Shown one piece after another: positions 46,743-57,562 of a stretch of 64,000 nucleotides of DNA (its first letter is position 1; every line of letters starts with the position of its first letter). The notes below the pieces were generated by a model, which was not told the origin of the DNA, did not search any database, and worked only from the letters and a program-made list of their open reading frames with translations. The stretch spans positions 146,734 through 210,733 of the forward strand of contig PUQB01000441.1 of assembly GCA_003024785.1 (NCBI GenBank). Reading direction: 5' to 3'. The stretch is from Selaginella tamariscina. Taxonomy: Eukaryota > Streptophyta > Lycopodiopsida > Selaginellales > Selaginellaceae. The position numbers were made by a program, and so were the translations under genes.

Positions 46743-48203
46743 TCAATGCAAGACCTGCTTCAATGTTTTTGCATTCTCCATGGACAACAAATGAGCAGCC
46801 AAATTGCAGGACACAATCGGTACAAGATTCAGGTTGTTCTTCATGCTCTTATGTTCTTCATCCCTCTCCATGAAAACCTGGGCTATCTCCTGGGCAGCTG
46901 AGATCCCGCTCTGGTATGCGCCGTGCACGGTGCTTGGGAAATCCGGACTGCTGGCTTCACCTGCGAAATGCAACCAGTCCGACACCGGCAACGCCATCCT
47001 ATGGTGCAGGTCCGACCCGTCCAAACTCGGATCGTTACTGTAGCAACCGAGAAAATCCACCCCGGAAGACCACCTTGTGACAATGTATGACACAGGGTAT
47101 GGAGCATCAGGAATCATCTGTCTGAGCCTTTCCATTGTGAAATTCACTACATTCTCGTCCGTCGTGAGCTCGATTTCTCTTGCCAGATCCCCTACTGGCA
47201 TATACACTAGTAGAGGCCGGCCTACCGCACGGTACATACTAAGGAAGTAGCTGCACTGGCGTGGTGTACTGCCTATACAGCCAAGAAACTCCGCATCCTC
47301 CGGCCAGAAAACCGAGTCGAACAGCAGCCCGATCTTGTTCTGGTGCCCGACCTCGAGGCCTGAGATTGCCTCCAGCTTCCAGCTGGGTAGCGGTGGATCA
47401 AAATGTATCACATTGCTCTTTAGAATCCCCAGTGGGACTGTGACAAGGGCTGCATCTGCATCTATCTGGCAACCGTTCTCGCACAGAACTCGGACGTTCC
47501 TGATTCCCGGGATCTGCTGTACTTGAAGAACTCTGTGCCGGAGCCTTATATCCAGACCTTGCGCTAGTGACTCTACAATGGATGAGTACCCATCAGGCAG
47601 GAGGAGGTGTCCTCCATTGTAAAACTCTTCATGTATCCAGCTCTGAGTGGAAATCCTGGAGGCTTCAGCTGCAAACCATCCTTCGATCCGACAGACAAAG
47701 AACTGAAGAATCTCCTCATAGAGCCCACTGGCAATACCATGCCTCGAGACGATCGTCTGCATTACATCCGCCACACTCGTGGCGTCGGACATCTCTAGCG
47801 ACTGCACGACCCTCCGGAACCACCGCTCGAAGCGCCGTACTGCATCTCGCGGTATCCTCCTGGCGCCGGGGCCGTACAGCTCGAACCCGCGCGTCTCGAC
47901 CTCGTGGTCGTACAACGGGGACCCGAATCCGCTGGTTTCGTATGTCGCCAGGTCGAGCTCCTGAGCAAGCGCTGCAACTGGGTTCTGCTCCGGGGATGCT
48001 CCATGGATCCAAGAAGCCCCGAGATCTATTGGAACGCCGAATGTGTGCTTGTCCGTGTAGATTCTTCCTCCAATTCTGTCGCTGGATTCGAGAACAATCG
48101 CCCTGAAACCGAGCTCCTGAAGCCTTCTTGCCGACGCAATGCCTGCTATCCCGGCTCCGATTACCACAACACATCTGGGAGACGTGCCAGGCACCATTCT
48201 CAT
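46743..48203 (-). CDS. Polyamine oxidase, FAD-dependent (amine oxidase family)
   Basis: Oxidises spermine/spermidine-type polyamines, giving H2O2. A single open frame of 486 codons without introns. The N-terminus holds the FAD dinucleotide fold VVVIGAGIAGIASARRLQEL and the glutamate of LESSDRIGGRI, then DLGASWIHG. The middle has VTVPLGILKSN and VGHQNKIGLLFDSVFWPE, and the C-terminal FAD contact is LHFAGEASSPDFPSTVHGAY. The sequence resembles the back-converting PAO2-4 group more than the apoplastic PAO1 group. No secretion signal, and the end (TLKQVLH) is not a type 1 peroxisomal signal. The start MRMVPGTSPR is short, as in cytosolic forms. Lack of introns is notable because its neighbours are richly split. 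Sub-clade and location are inferred. Confidence 0.9.
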   Translation of the reverse strand: MRMVPGTSPRCVVVIGAGIAGIASARRLQELGFRAIVLESSDRIGGRIYTDKHTFGVPIDLGASWIHGASPEQNPVAALAQELDLATYETSGFGSPLYDHEVETRGFELYGPGARRIPRDAVRRFERWFRRVVQSLEMSDATSVADVMQTIVSRHGIASGLYEEILQFFVCRIEGWFAAEASRISTQSWIHEEFYNGGHLLLPDGYSSIVESLAQGLDIRLRHRVLQVQQIPGIRNVRVLCENGCQIDADAALVTVPLGILKSNVIHFDPPLPSWKLEAISGLEVGHQNKIGLLFDSVFWPEDAEFLGCIGSTPRQCSYFLSMYRAVGRPLLVYMPVGDLAREIELTTDENVVNFTMERLRQMIPDAPYPVSYIVTRWSSGVDFLGCYSNDPSLDGSDLHHRMALPVSDWLHFAGEASSPDFPSTVHGAYQSGISAAQEIAQVFMERDEEHKSMKNNLNLVPIVSCNLAAHLLSMENAKTLKQVLH

Positions 48204-49442
48204 GGATCCAAATGCGGATTAGTACAGATCCACCAGCTGCTCTGTTCTCCCTGTTTGAGGTTTGAAGAAATATATATATATATATATATAAAAACTGAAC
48301 GGGAATTTCTTTTGCTTATAAGGAACAGCTGCCTTCTGCAGGTATAACACGAACTAGGACAAAACAACGAATTGCTGGTATTTATAAGGGAACACGCGGC
48401 AATATGGTATAGAGTCCTTGTCAGTTCAAAACTCCAGTAAAACTATTATATATAAAAAATGACCGTCGTTACTGCATTTCTTGCGGAGAATATCTAGGTG
48501 ATAGCATGGAATATTCCATTCCAAGTCTCACGACTTTGTTGTGGAAAACACCACACGTGCTGGATTGGCTCTTGTGTGTATAAAACAGTGCGATTGGTGG
48601 AAGCCAACCAACGACTTTTTTTTATTTTTTTTTATTTTTAAAGTTTTAAGTGTTGAATTATGGGTGGCAAAATCCAGCGGATTGTACAGGGACAAATATA
48701 TTTCGTCCATATTGTATATGTTGATGACAAGTAAGGGAATCTCGGGTAAAGCTGTACACAGCAGCCCAATACACGCAACAAACGCAAACACTTCTCATAA
48801 TTGTGTGGGTGCACTTTGGGGTTTTGTTTTATGCTGCTGGTTCCTTTTTCTGGGTTTTGTGTGTATGACTATGGAATAATTGTAGAATGATTAGAATAAT
48901 TAAAATGATTAACGAGTTAGGAAGGTGGAATTCGATGTGCATGATTAGATGGTTACCATCTTTTTGACTAGGAATATGCGTGGAGAATCCAAGACCGGAA
49001 TCTTTGAATCAACAGCTTTACGACTTGCACTGTATATATATATATATATATATATGCAAACTGTATATGGATTGATTTCAACGAGTTTACCACTGCTCAA
49101 AACCCAGCAGAATATCTCGATATGCTAAAAATGATGTCAAAGTCGGGAATGTTCTTCTAGTGGGAATTGCTTTACGTCCTTTTTTTGACTCCTGGTAGTT
49201 ACTTATTACGCAATTGAGTGGATTAGCCACACACACGCACACACGTTGTTTCATGTTTTTTGTATTGAATTGTATTTATATATTTACATCATTATCCCCA
49301 CAATGTACAAAGTTGTGATGGTTTTGGAACTTATGGGGGCAACTAAAAGTATTATCGTGTCCAAGGGGGTCTCTTCACGTTTAACCTGGGCGACAGGAGG
49401 ACATCTTCCGTGTCAAACTTCTCATGGGAACACTTTCTAAAC
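48204..49442. other. Intergenic DNA, no gene seen
   Basis: Upstream region of the PAO gene and downstream region of the coiled-coil gene. Contains (TA)n at 48272-48290 and 49031-49054. No protein-like frame. Confidence 0.6.
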
Positions 49443-50427
49443 TCAGACTGCAGGATGGCAGCGCACCGGGAAGCAATACAGTTGTGTTTCATCCTCCTCC
49501 TGGCGAGACCACCAACACATCCCGTTGATCTTGTTGTTGTCCACAAGTCTTGGGCTCCTCGGCCTGGCTTGTTTCGGGTCGCAGCTGGCCTGGGAGAGCT
49601 CGAGATAGTTGCACACTCTCAGGTTGAACTCGCGGTCCAGTGATACGAGCTGCTTGTGTGCATCCATCAGTGCATTTGCCAAACTGTTGCATACCTCCCA
49701 TAGAAAAGTCATTCTCCTTCTCTGTGTTGACTTCTCATTGTCAAACTGTCTCACGCCAACCTGTGATGTTTGTACTACGTTGACATTCATATACACAACG
49801 TGTGTATGTAGTGTGTGTGTGTACCTTTATTATGGCAAGTTGACGCAGACAAGTTAAAATGTGTGTATACTGCAAGTTGCTATCATTTAATATTGTGTGA
49901 GAAAAGGCTACTTTGTCATCAAGTTAACAGTGAACAAACCTGGCTTTGAACAGCTTCAACTTCTTTTGCAAGCAGCTGCTGAAGATCCTGAAACTCCTGT
50001 TGCAAAGATACCTACAGCAGAGAGAGAGAGAAAGAGAGAGAGGGAGAGAGAGAGGGCGAGAGAGGGGGGGGGGGAGAGGGAGGGGGGGGAGGGGGGGGGG
50101 GGGGGGGGGGGAGAGAGAGAGAGAGAGAGAAGAGGGGGGGATAGAGGGAGAGAGGGGAGAGAGAGAGAGGGAGAGAAAGAGGGAGAGGGAGAGAGGGAGA
50201 GAGAGTACCTGAAGCGTTCTTAAAGCTCGAGCAGTGAAGGTGGAGCCACCACTGGCATAACCAGAAGAAGTTAGCATTCGTGGCCTTCTCTCAGCCTTCA
50301 CCAAATCAAGGCCTCTCTCTGGTTCAACCTGTTTCCTACACATCCAAACAAAACCCACTAAAACGACCAAAACTATCAAAAATATACAGCATGAGCGTCA
50401 TAAATGTGTAAATGTGTGTGTGCGTGC

Positions 50428-50501
<74 letters not shown>

Positions 50502-53500
50502 AACTTATGTAACAATATACGTACCGGACAACTATGCCTTGTTGAGGAGGTGCATTCCCATCAGAGCTGTTGTCATGGTACTTAGAAACTTTAGATAATT
50601 TTCGACGGACGGAGTGGTACTCATCAGCAGACGGACGATTGTAACAGGAGTGAGGATGGAAGTAGAAGCTCTCCGTTTGATAGCTTTGCTTCTTTGTTGA
50701 GGATGAGGTTATGTACAACCACCTGTAAAAAGCCCTCTCTAACCTTCGTTTCTCACTCACTCTTCGTATCCACCATGGAACGTTGTTAACACTTTGTCTA
50801 GTAGTACATCTTTTGAGAAAACCTTCGCACAGTATTGTCGTTTTCAATACATTTTTACTGTAGTTTACGCACGCACGCATGCGCACGCGCACACACACAC
50901 ACACACACTCACACTCAGAGTACCTTTCTTTCTGACTTTGGGCTTCTTCGGTATGCTCTCCAGAGGGAAAGAAGGATAGGAACAATATTATTCCCAGGAA
51001 TGGCAGCTTTAAGTTCACGTTCCATAGTTGTTTGTATGCTTCCATGTCCATTTTTCGACTTTGTATTAACCTTACCGCCCAGTGACCTCGAGTATCTTAA
51101 TTGTTTTGCCAACACCTTTGCCTTTTGTGCTGCACATATCCATCTCCATTTCCATGCTATCCATCTCGAGGTTTGTGTCACTGTATCATGGTTGTATAAC
51201 TGCAAAAAAACAATATATAATGTGTTATATATATATAATATGTACTTACAAATGAAGTTTGAGTTCTGGCATCTCGGACGCTAATATAGCCGTCTTCATC
51301 AAGGCTCTCACGCAACTCGGACTCCGTTTGCACCGTCTGATTAAGCAACAAGCACGATGATCTTGGTTCCGGGCAGTATTCCATGAGCTGAAGTCTACTG
51401 TTTATGCTACTTTGTCTAAAGGATCGCAGTGCAAGTTCCAAGTTTACATCAATTTTGTGCAGGGAGCTGTACAAACCTGGTATATACACAAAGTTAATCC
51501 TTACATGTGTAGATATGTATGCATAACAACCTGGGACTCTAGTGTTTCTTCCAAAAGAAGCCTCCAGTTTCATCATGTGCCCGGTGAGTATCTTCAGATG
51601 TTCAAGGATCCCTGCTGCTATGGCTTCTGATGTTTTTGCATGTCCCTCAGAACACCATTGAGTCTAAAGATAAGTATTAATACCATATATATGAGTTAAA
51701 TGATAGTATACTTACATTATCGTGAGAGGTTAGCTTGTCTAATGTTTTATCCAGTTGGAGGTTTATACATTCTTTCTCCTTCTCTAGACTATCACACCGT
51801 CTCCTCAACAGCTCCATGTCTTTCTGCAATACAATATAACTCAAAATATATGATACATATGGTGTATATGGTGTACCTCCAAGGTAGACTTGGCATCCTG
51901 TTCTTGTTTAATTTGATTTTGCAAGGTTGTAATGTGAGCTTCATGGTCAGATTTCATCTCGTTGTGAAACGCAGTCATAGAAGCTATTCTTGCTTGGAGT
52001 TTATCAGCTCTCTCATTTTGCAACACAATCTCGTGGTCCTTTCGCGCAAGCTGTGTTTTAAAACATTTTAACACACACACACACACACATTATATACACC
52101 AACTGATATTTAAGTCGATATGTAATCAATAAAACTATATTAACAAATGATAAAGTTTATGCATACCTGGTCCAGTAATGCACGATTTTCTTTAAGAACA
52201 CCAGCTTTATCATGTTGTAGTAATGCAAGACTGGCTTGCAAATTGTTATCCACTCTTCCTTTCTCGCTCTCTAAACACTTAATCCACTGTTTAAGACGAA
52301 TAATCTCTTTATCACGCCTTATAACTTCTTCCTCAGCTGCATAGGCTCTTTCTTGAGCCTTATACACCTCTCTTTGAGCATGCTCATTCTACAAATAATA
52401 TAGTATGCGATCGTACAGTGTGCGTGCGTGTGTATGTGGGTATAAATCATGTCATGTCATATTTAATAATAAAAGCTTACGTAGTTGCGGTTATTTTGGG
52501 ATTGGACCGCAGATTCAATGGCAGATATATGCGCTCGGAGGTGTACAGATTCTGCTTGTGCTCGCACAAGATTTTCATCTCTTTTCATGAGTTCACGTTG
52601 CATGGTTGTTAATGAAGCTTCATCACGACGGGCTTCCTCCAATACCTTTTTCAACTCCTGACTAAATAACCTCTGCAAAACAATATACATATTCTGTAGT
52701 GTGTGTGTGGTTGAGTATACATGGATATAAACATGATACATGATTTGCTACAGAATGAATGGGGCAAGTATAAGAGACTCCAATGCACAGGTGCACACAA
52801 ATGTATGGATGTATGCATATACATAAATGGGACATATATATTACCCGGACATGATATAAACATAATACATGATTTGCTACAGAATGAACGGGGCAAGTAT
52901 ATGTATAGGAGAGACTCCAATACACAGGCGCGCGTGTGCACACGCACATATATGAATGTATGCATATACATAAATGAACATACATATACCCGGACATGGA
53001 TATCTACAGAATGAATGGTGTATATAGGACTCCAGAAGAGACTCCAATGCACAGGTGCGCGTGCACACACACACACACACATGTATGTATATACATACAG
53101 ACATAGTGATGAAATACCTTGAGATTAAGTTGGCGCCATCTTTGAAATGCAAGAACTGCATCTACCACAGATTCTTTGTCCGAGTCCGAATCGCACTGAT
53201 CTTCATGGACCTTGCCAAGTACCTCTTGTGTGTTCTTCTCCATAGTTGGCTGCTGCTTATGACTTCCTCCCCAGTAATCCGTGTCGTACACCTGTTCTTG
53301 TGAATTCTGTGGGAGTAAACTACTCGTTTGCATCCTGGGGGATAACTCATCTTCTGATTCATCGGATTCCTCATTATCAGAGGTAGAACTCAAGGAGTCA
53401 CAAGCTCTTTGCTCTTCATGCACAGCGATAAATTTCTGGTTCCGGTTTATGCTTCTTTTCAGAAGTGTGCTCCGCATTCTGCTTACAGACCTTGGTTGGT

Positions 53501-53528
53501 GCTTTTGAGACAATCTGTTATCTGACAT
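49443..53528 (-). CDS. Unrecognised multi-exon coiled-coil protein
   Basis: Not recognised as a named family. Exon 1 (53118-53528) starts MSDNRLSQKHQPRSVSR and encodes a Ser/Asp/Glu-rich, probably disordered region. Then come several coiled-coil exons: about 52484-52675 (LKKVLEEARRDEASLTTMQR), 52168-52390 (EEEVIRRDKEIIRLKQWIK), 51877-52050 (NERADKLQARIASMTAFHNE) and 51720-51826 (RRRCDSLEKEKECINLQLDK). The second half is mixed: an exon at 51260-51475, a Trp/Arg-rich exon at 50922-51200 (RWIAWKWRWICAAQKAKVLA), exons near 50522-50750 and 50217-50340, a short coil VSLQQEFQDLQQLLAKEVEA at about 49942-50014, and the last exon 49443-49760. No catalytic or membrane motif is seen. A scaffold or cytoskeleton-linked role is only a guess. 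Exon borders in the middle are approximate. Confidence 0.65.
50018..50207. repeat. 190-bp purine-only intron with G run
   Basis: Almost uninterrupted A/G on the plus strand (a single C near 50057), including a run of more than 20 G near 50090-50110. It is the intron between two coiled-coil-gene exons; in the transcript it reads as pyrimidines beginning gtactctctctc. Confidence 0.85.
50438..50502. repeat. (GA)n microsatellite in the coiled-coil gene
   Basis: About 65 bp of ga repeats on the plus strand (ct in the transcript), intronic. Confidence 0.85.
52722..53085. repeat. Minisatellite of ~125-145 bp units inside an intron
   Basis: Three diverged units, each containing ctacagaatga, gagactccaatgcacagg, (ca)n, atgcatatacataaatg and cccggacat words. 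They fill the intron between exons 1 and 2 of the coiled-coil gene. Unit starts are near 52735, 52855 and 52995; the third is shortened. Confidence 0.65.
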
Positions 53529-53938
53529 AATGACCCTATAGGAAGAGATATAATGTACATAATAATTGCTGCTTCCCCAAAGCCGACATGGACATAATGA
53601 TTACATTTGTCTTCAGCAACCCAGCATTTCAAAGAATGTACAAACCTGAGCTAAGAATCACTAACCTGGAGCTCCTTGACGACTCAGTTTAGGGCTCACC
53701 TCCTGTTAGTTAAGGCTTCAACAGATTACACGTGGCAATCTCGAAGCCGTTGAATTAATGAATGCTATAACTAGTTTCCATTGTTTTCTAATAACAACAC
53801 ACACGCACACATTATTCTTATTAAGATGCACACACATACACACACATCGTTCTTATTAAGATGCACACACATACACACACACATATATGGTTTAAAAGAA
53901 CAATTGCTTTATACAGGTTAACTAGTGTAATTCCAAGT
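53529..53938. promoter_or_regulatory. Spacer between MET1 3' end and coiled-coil gene start
   Basis: Holds the presumed promoter of the minus-strand coiled-coil gene and the 3' region of MET1. A 35-bp tandem duplication containing cttattaagatgcacacacata is seen at about 53815-53880. Confidence 0.45.
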
Positions 53939-54083
53939 TTACTTCTTGCCAAAGAAGCCAAAGAGTCCTTTGATAGCTTTCATGGCATTCTCATTGATGA
54001 TAGGCTCATCATATCTATCAACTATCTTCTTGAATCGCTCGGATGCTCGCAAGTTAGCAAGATCATCATCGGTTCTCACCTTC

Positions 54084-54159
<76 letters not shown>

Positions 54160-54944
54160 CCTTGTAGTCGTCAAAGCCGGCTTCGAGAGCTTCTTCAAGT
54201 GCCGAGAGTCCTGCTTCAAGCTGCAGAGAATGAACAATTTGGTTATACCAAAACAAGTGATGGTTACAGATTTACCTGATCAAGTTTAGAATAGCAGCAA
54301 GCAACATTATAACTTGCAACTGCTTCTTCTATTCTCTCCGGCTTTGAGCCGAGTACTGACTCAAACTTTGAGAGTGCATCCTGATAAGCTCCTTTCCTGA
54401 GTCATTCTCTATATGAGTTCCTATGTGTACCATGCACATATACACACTTACCTATAGAGAGCAAGGCCGTCTTGAAGGTCATCTTCTCGTTGCTTCTTGA
54501 GCTCCATTTTCCGTCTGTAGTTGTCAATCTAAGCAATAAATTCATAAGCTTATGAAAAAAATGGGCATTTAATCACATACTTGGATTTGGCGGAGCTTTT
54601 CACTGATGTTGTTAGCATTTCTTTGTGCTGCCAGTTGCTCTGCTGAGGCTGCTTGATCCTCTCTCGCGCCTGAAAGCACGAATATATATATATATGCATG
54701 TGTGTGTGTGTGTGTGAGTTAGTGCGTGTGTTAAGCAATATAATGAAGCCAAACCGTATTTCTTTTGCATCTTCATGAGTAAAGGTCCTATTCTTTGCCT
54801 GATAGTGTACATTGTCCGGCCATATTCTGCAGCTGGCCATATTTCATTCCCAAAAACAGCACTGGAAGTACAAATATCCATCCATTAGGCTATATTAATC
54901 TCTCTCTCACACACACACACCTGGTTGCTAAGACTTTAGTCCAA

Positions 54945-55013
<69 letters not shown>

Positions 55014-55488
55014 TACCTGGTTGCTAAGACTTTGTCTCCTGGTTGGAACATCTTGGTTTGGCAGCATTCCCAGTGGGAGCAAGTGCATCAATGTAAGTAG
55101 CACCATCAGCGCCTTTGTAGAATTTAATTCCAATTGGCTTCTCAATCTCAACTTGATAGAACTCATCAGGTTTCTCCGCTGAACTGCTGCTGCTGCTGCT
55201 GCTGCTGTCCTTCTGTGGTGATGAGCTGCTGGTGGAAGTGATCTCGCCTGTTGTTGTGGTTCATCAGCAGCAGCAGCAGACGTGAGTGTGGTGGAACTGG
55301 AATCAGCAGTCGCACCAGACAGGATCAAACCAGCTCTTCTTGGTGAAGGAGCAATGTGTTGATCTTCCTGATCTCCTGATGATTTTGGAAGCTTCTTCTA
55401 TTGGAAAATTATTACCTGGAACTCCTGTTATTGCAGCAGCAGCAGCATTTTGGTTGAGAATGCCGCTGGACAGAGCTCCGGCTGCCAT
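53939..55488 (-). CDS. MET1: MET1/ZKT-like thylakoid protein (PDZ and TPR), photosystem II assembly
   Basis: Homologue of Arabidopsis MET1 (AT1G55480), a stroma-side thylakoid protein that helps PSII supercomplex formation and repair. Exons: 55416-55488, 55017-55375, 54755-54861, 54581-54669, 54452-54528, 54276-54396, 54161-54220 and 53939-54082. The order is transit peptide (MAAGALSSGILNQNAAA), PDZ domain (KPIGIKFYKGADGATYIDAL, then SAVFGNEIWPAAEYGRTMYT and IRQRIGPLLMKMQKKYG), linker helix (NANNISEKLRQIQ) and TPR domain (SVLGSKP, NVACCYSKLDQ, LEAGLSALEEALEAGFDDYK). The conserved end is MKAIKGLFGFFGKK. Length, about 343 residues, fits the family (335 in Arabidopsis). One base seems missing in exon 2 near 55064 (the expected GDKVLAT lies in the next frame). 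The first intron would be only 40 nt. Confidence 0.9.
54088..54158. repeat. (AT)n(AG)n microsatellite in a MET1 intron
   Basis: Nearly the whole intron between exons 7 and 8; in the transcript it reads gtatctctctct... then (ta)n to the acceptor. Confidence 0.9.
54918..55016 (-). repeat. Duplicated splice donor and (GT)n(GA)n in MET1 intron 2
   Basis: The words acctggttgctaagactt occur at 54921-54938 and again at 55014-55031. In the transcript, the end of exon 2 plus its GT donor is repeated about 93 nt into the intron, each time followed by GT- and GA-repeat DNA. Confidence 0.7.
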
Positions 55489-55683
55489 GGCACAAGACTC
55501 CCCTGCAATCAGTGGGTCATTAACACGTGGCACACGGATGAGCCACTAGTTTGATATATACGATCATGTTAACCAGAATCTAGAAGCATTCTGGATATGA
55601 GGTTAGAATTGCTCTTATATCTTAAACCATTAACCATTAACATTATCAGCTTAACTTATTGTTGCCTGCACAATGTCCTTCAA

Positions 55684-55718
<35 letters not shown>

Positions 55719-56065
55719 ATCTATATATATATACACACTTCTCTCTTCTCTCTCTCTCTCTCTTCTCTTCTATATATATATATATATATATACATACTCT
55801 CTCCATTCCTCTCTTTCTTCAATATATTATATACACTCTCCCTCTCCCTCTCTTCTCTCTCCCTCTCTCCCCCTCTTTCCCTCTCCCCTCCTTCCCTCTC
55901 TCCCCCCCCTCTTCCCCCCTCCTTCCCTCTCCCCCCTCCTTCCTCTCTCCCCTCTTTCCCTCTCTCCCTCCTCTCTCTTATATATTTAGAGTATAATCTC
56001 ATGCAAATGTGAAGTACGTTAGAATCTTAACACTTGTCAAGTGCCCTAATATTCATTGTGCGGAA
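55489..56065. promoter_or_regulatory. Head-to-head spacer with a 300-bp pyrimidine tract
   Basis: Lies between the divergent MET1 (minus) and F-box (plus) genes. From 55684 to 55978 it is almost all C/T with two short (TA)n blocks. Such (CT/GA) tracts are bound by BPC/GAGA-type factors in plants, so this may be a shared promoter element; that function is inferred. Confidence 0.5.
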
Positions 56066-56289
56066 ATGGCGTCTGGTCAGAGGAAAGAGAGAGCTTCTTC
56101 CTCGATTTTAATGCGGGTATGTATCTAATCTCAACAGTAGCTCATCCTGACGATATTCAACAGGGAACGAGCTCCTTGAAGAAGCCATCGCCTTCTGCAT
56201 CTTCATCCAGTAAAAGAGGGCAAATTTCACCTACATTCAACCTTCGTCCATTGAAGAATGAAATGCCAAGCTTGCAAGCACACCCAGGT

Positions 56290-56345
<56 letters not shown>

Positions 56346-56361
56346 TCTCTCTCTTCTCTCT

Positions 56362-56404
<43 letters not shown>

Positions 56405-57028
56405 TTGTGAACCCGTTGGAAATATTTCTAGGAAAGCAGGGATATCGGAGGCTCGGACAGACATATCAAAGCTGCCTCTGGACATACTATGCAGATGCTT
56501 TATCAAACTGGAGTCTATTTTTCATATTGTTAACTGTGCAGCAGTCTGTAGAGCATGGAGGGATGCGAGTCTCCTTGACGTGGTAAATTATATAAATATA
56601 TATTATGGTTAAGTGTTAATTTTAGTATTGCAGATGTGGAAGGAGATTTACTTACAATGGCATTTACATTGATTATTTTCTCAACCATCTATAGCTGCAA
56701 TAGTTGGAGAGAGGCTTTTATCAAGGATTTCTCTAAAGGAGTAAGTAAATACTTTTAACTTATTATGATAAACTGATTATAAATTATTTATTAGCGGACA
56801 CGATTGCTTGAAAGGACGGTTGCTAATGCTTTAGAAAGAGGACTTCTTCAAGGTTCTACCTTAAGTAATGTTGTTTGACTATGTTTAATCTAATAACAAG
56901 GTACTTCATACGACCTCACACCTGGGACATCGGTTCTTGCACTTGTGGAGGAGCTTCATTTGGACTACTATATGCGTGTAAACAACAGACAGCAGCTTAG
57001 GCTGAATGGTATTTTATATAATGAAGTC

Positions 57029-57065
<37 letters not shown>

Positions 57066-57529
57066 ATCATGTTTAATACATAAGTAAACATAATATTGAT
57101 ACCATGTTGCAGGAAAACAAGCTGCTCTTTTTCCAGCCTCTGGTATTCTTCATTCACCTCTCAAGTTAAAAGCCCGGATTGAAGCTTTCATCTTTGGTTT
57201 CAGTAGAGGTTGTAATAATTAAGTGAAAGGATATTTATATATACGCACTTTACTGTATTTCAGGTTATTGTTTCGAGTGCCAAGTTATCGCAGTCTTGCA
57301 CCGTGGCTCATTTTGTATCCACGCTAGTTACTACGCAAACACGAATGGTTATCCTTAATTGTATATTAATCAGACAACTGGAAAGCAAACAGATTGGAAA
57401 CTCAATGGTAACTCTGCAGCACCACTTCGGCTTGTACAGCATAATGAATCCGAGACAATGAAACTCGTTGTGGAACGTTGCTGGAGTCTGAAGAGAATCC
57501 CCTACGTGAAGAGGTACGCTCTGTGTGTA

Positions 57530-57562
<33 letters not shown>

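Noticed and set aside
47567..48106. 179-codon plus-strand frame over the polyamine oxidase
   Set aside because: It is the antisense of a clear PAO coding region and has no recognisable domain.
49897..50223. Arg/Glu/Gly-repeat open frames on both strands
   Set aside because: They are translations of a GA/G simple repeat inside an intron.
53055..53303. Plus-strand frames overlapping the first coiled-coil exon
   Set aside because: Shadow frames opposite an exon with better codon pattern and splice sites on the minus strand.
55597..56012. Ser/Leu/Pro-repeat open frames
   Set aside because: They translate a (CT)n tract in the spacer between two genes.
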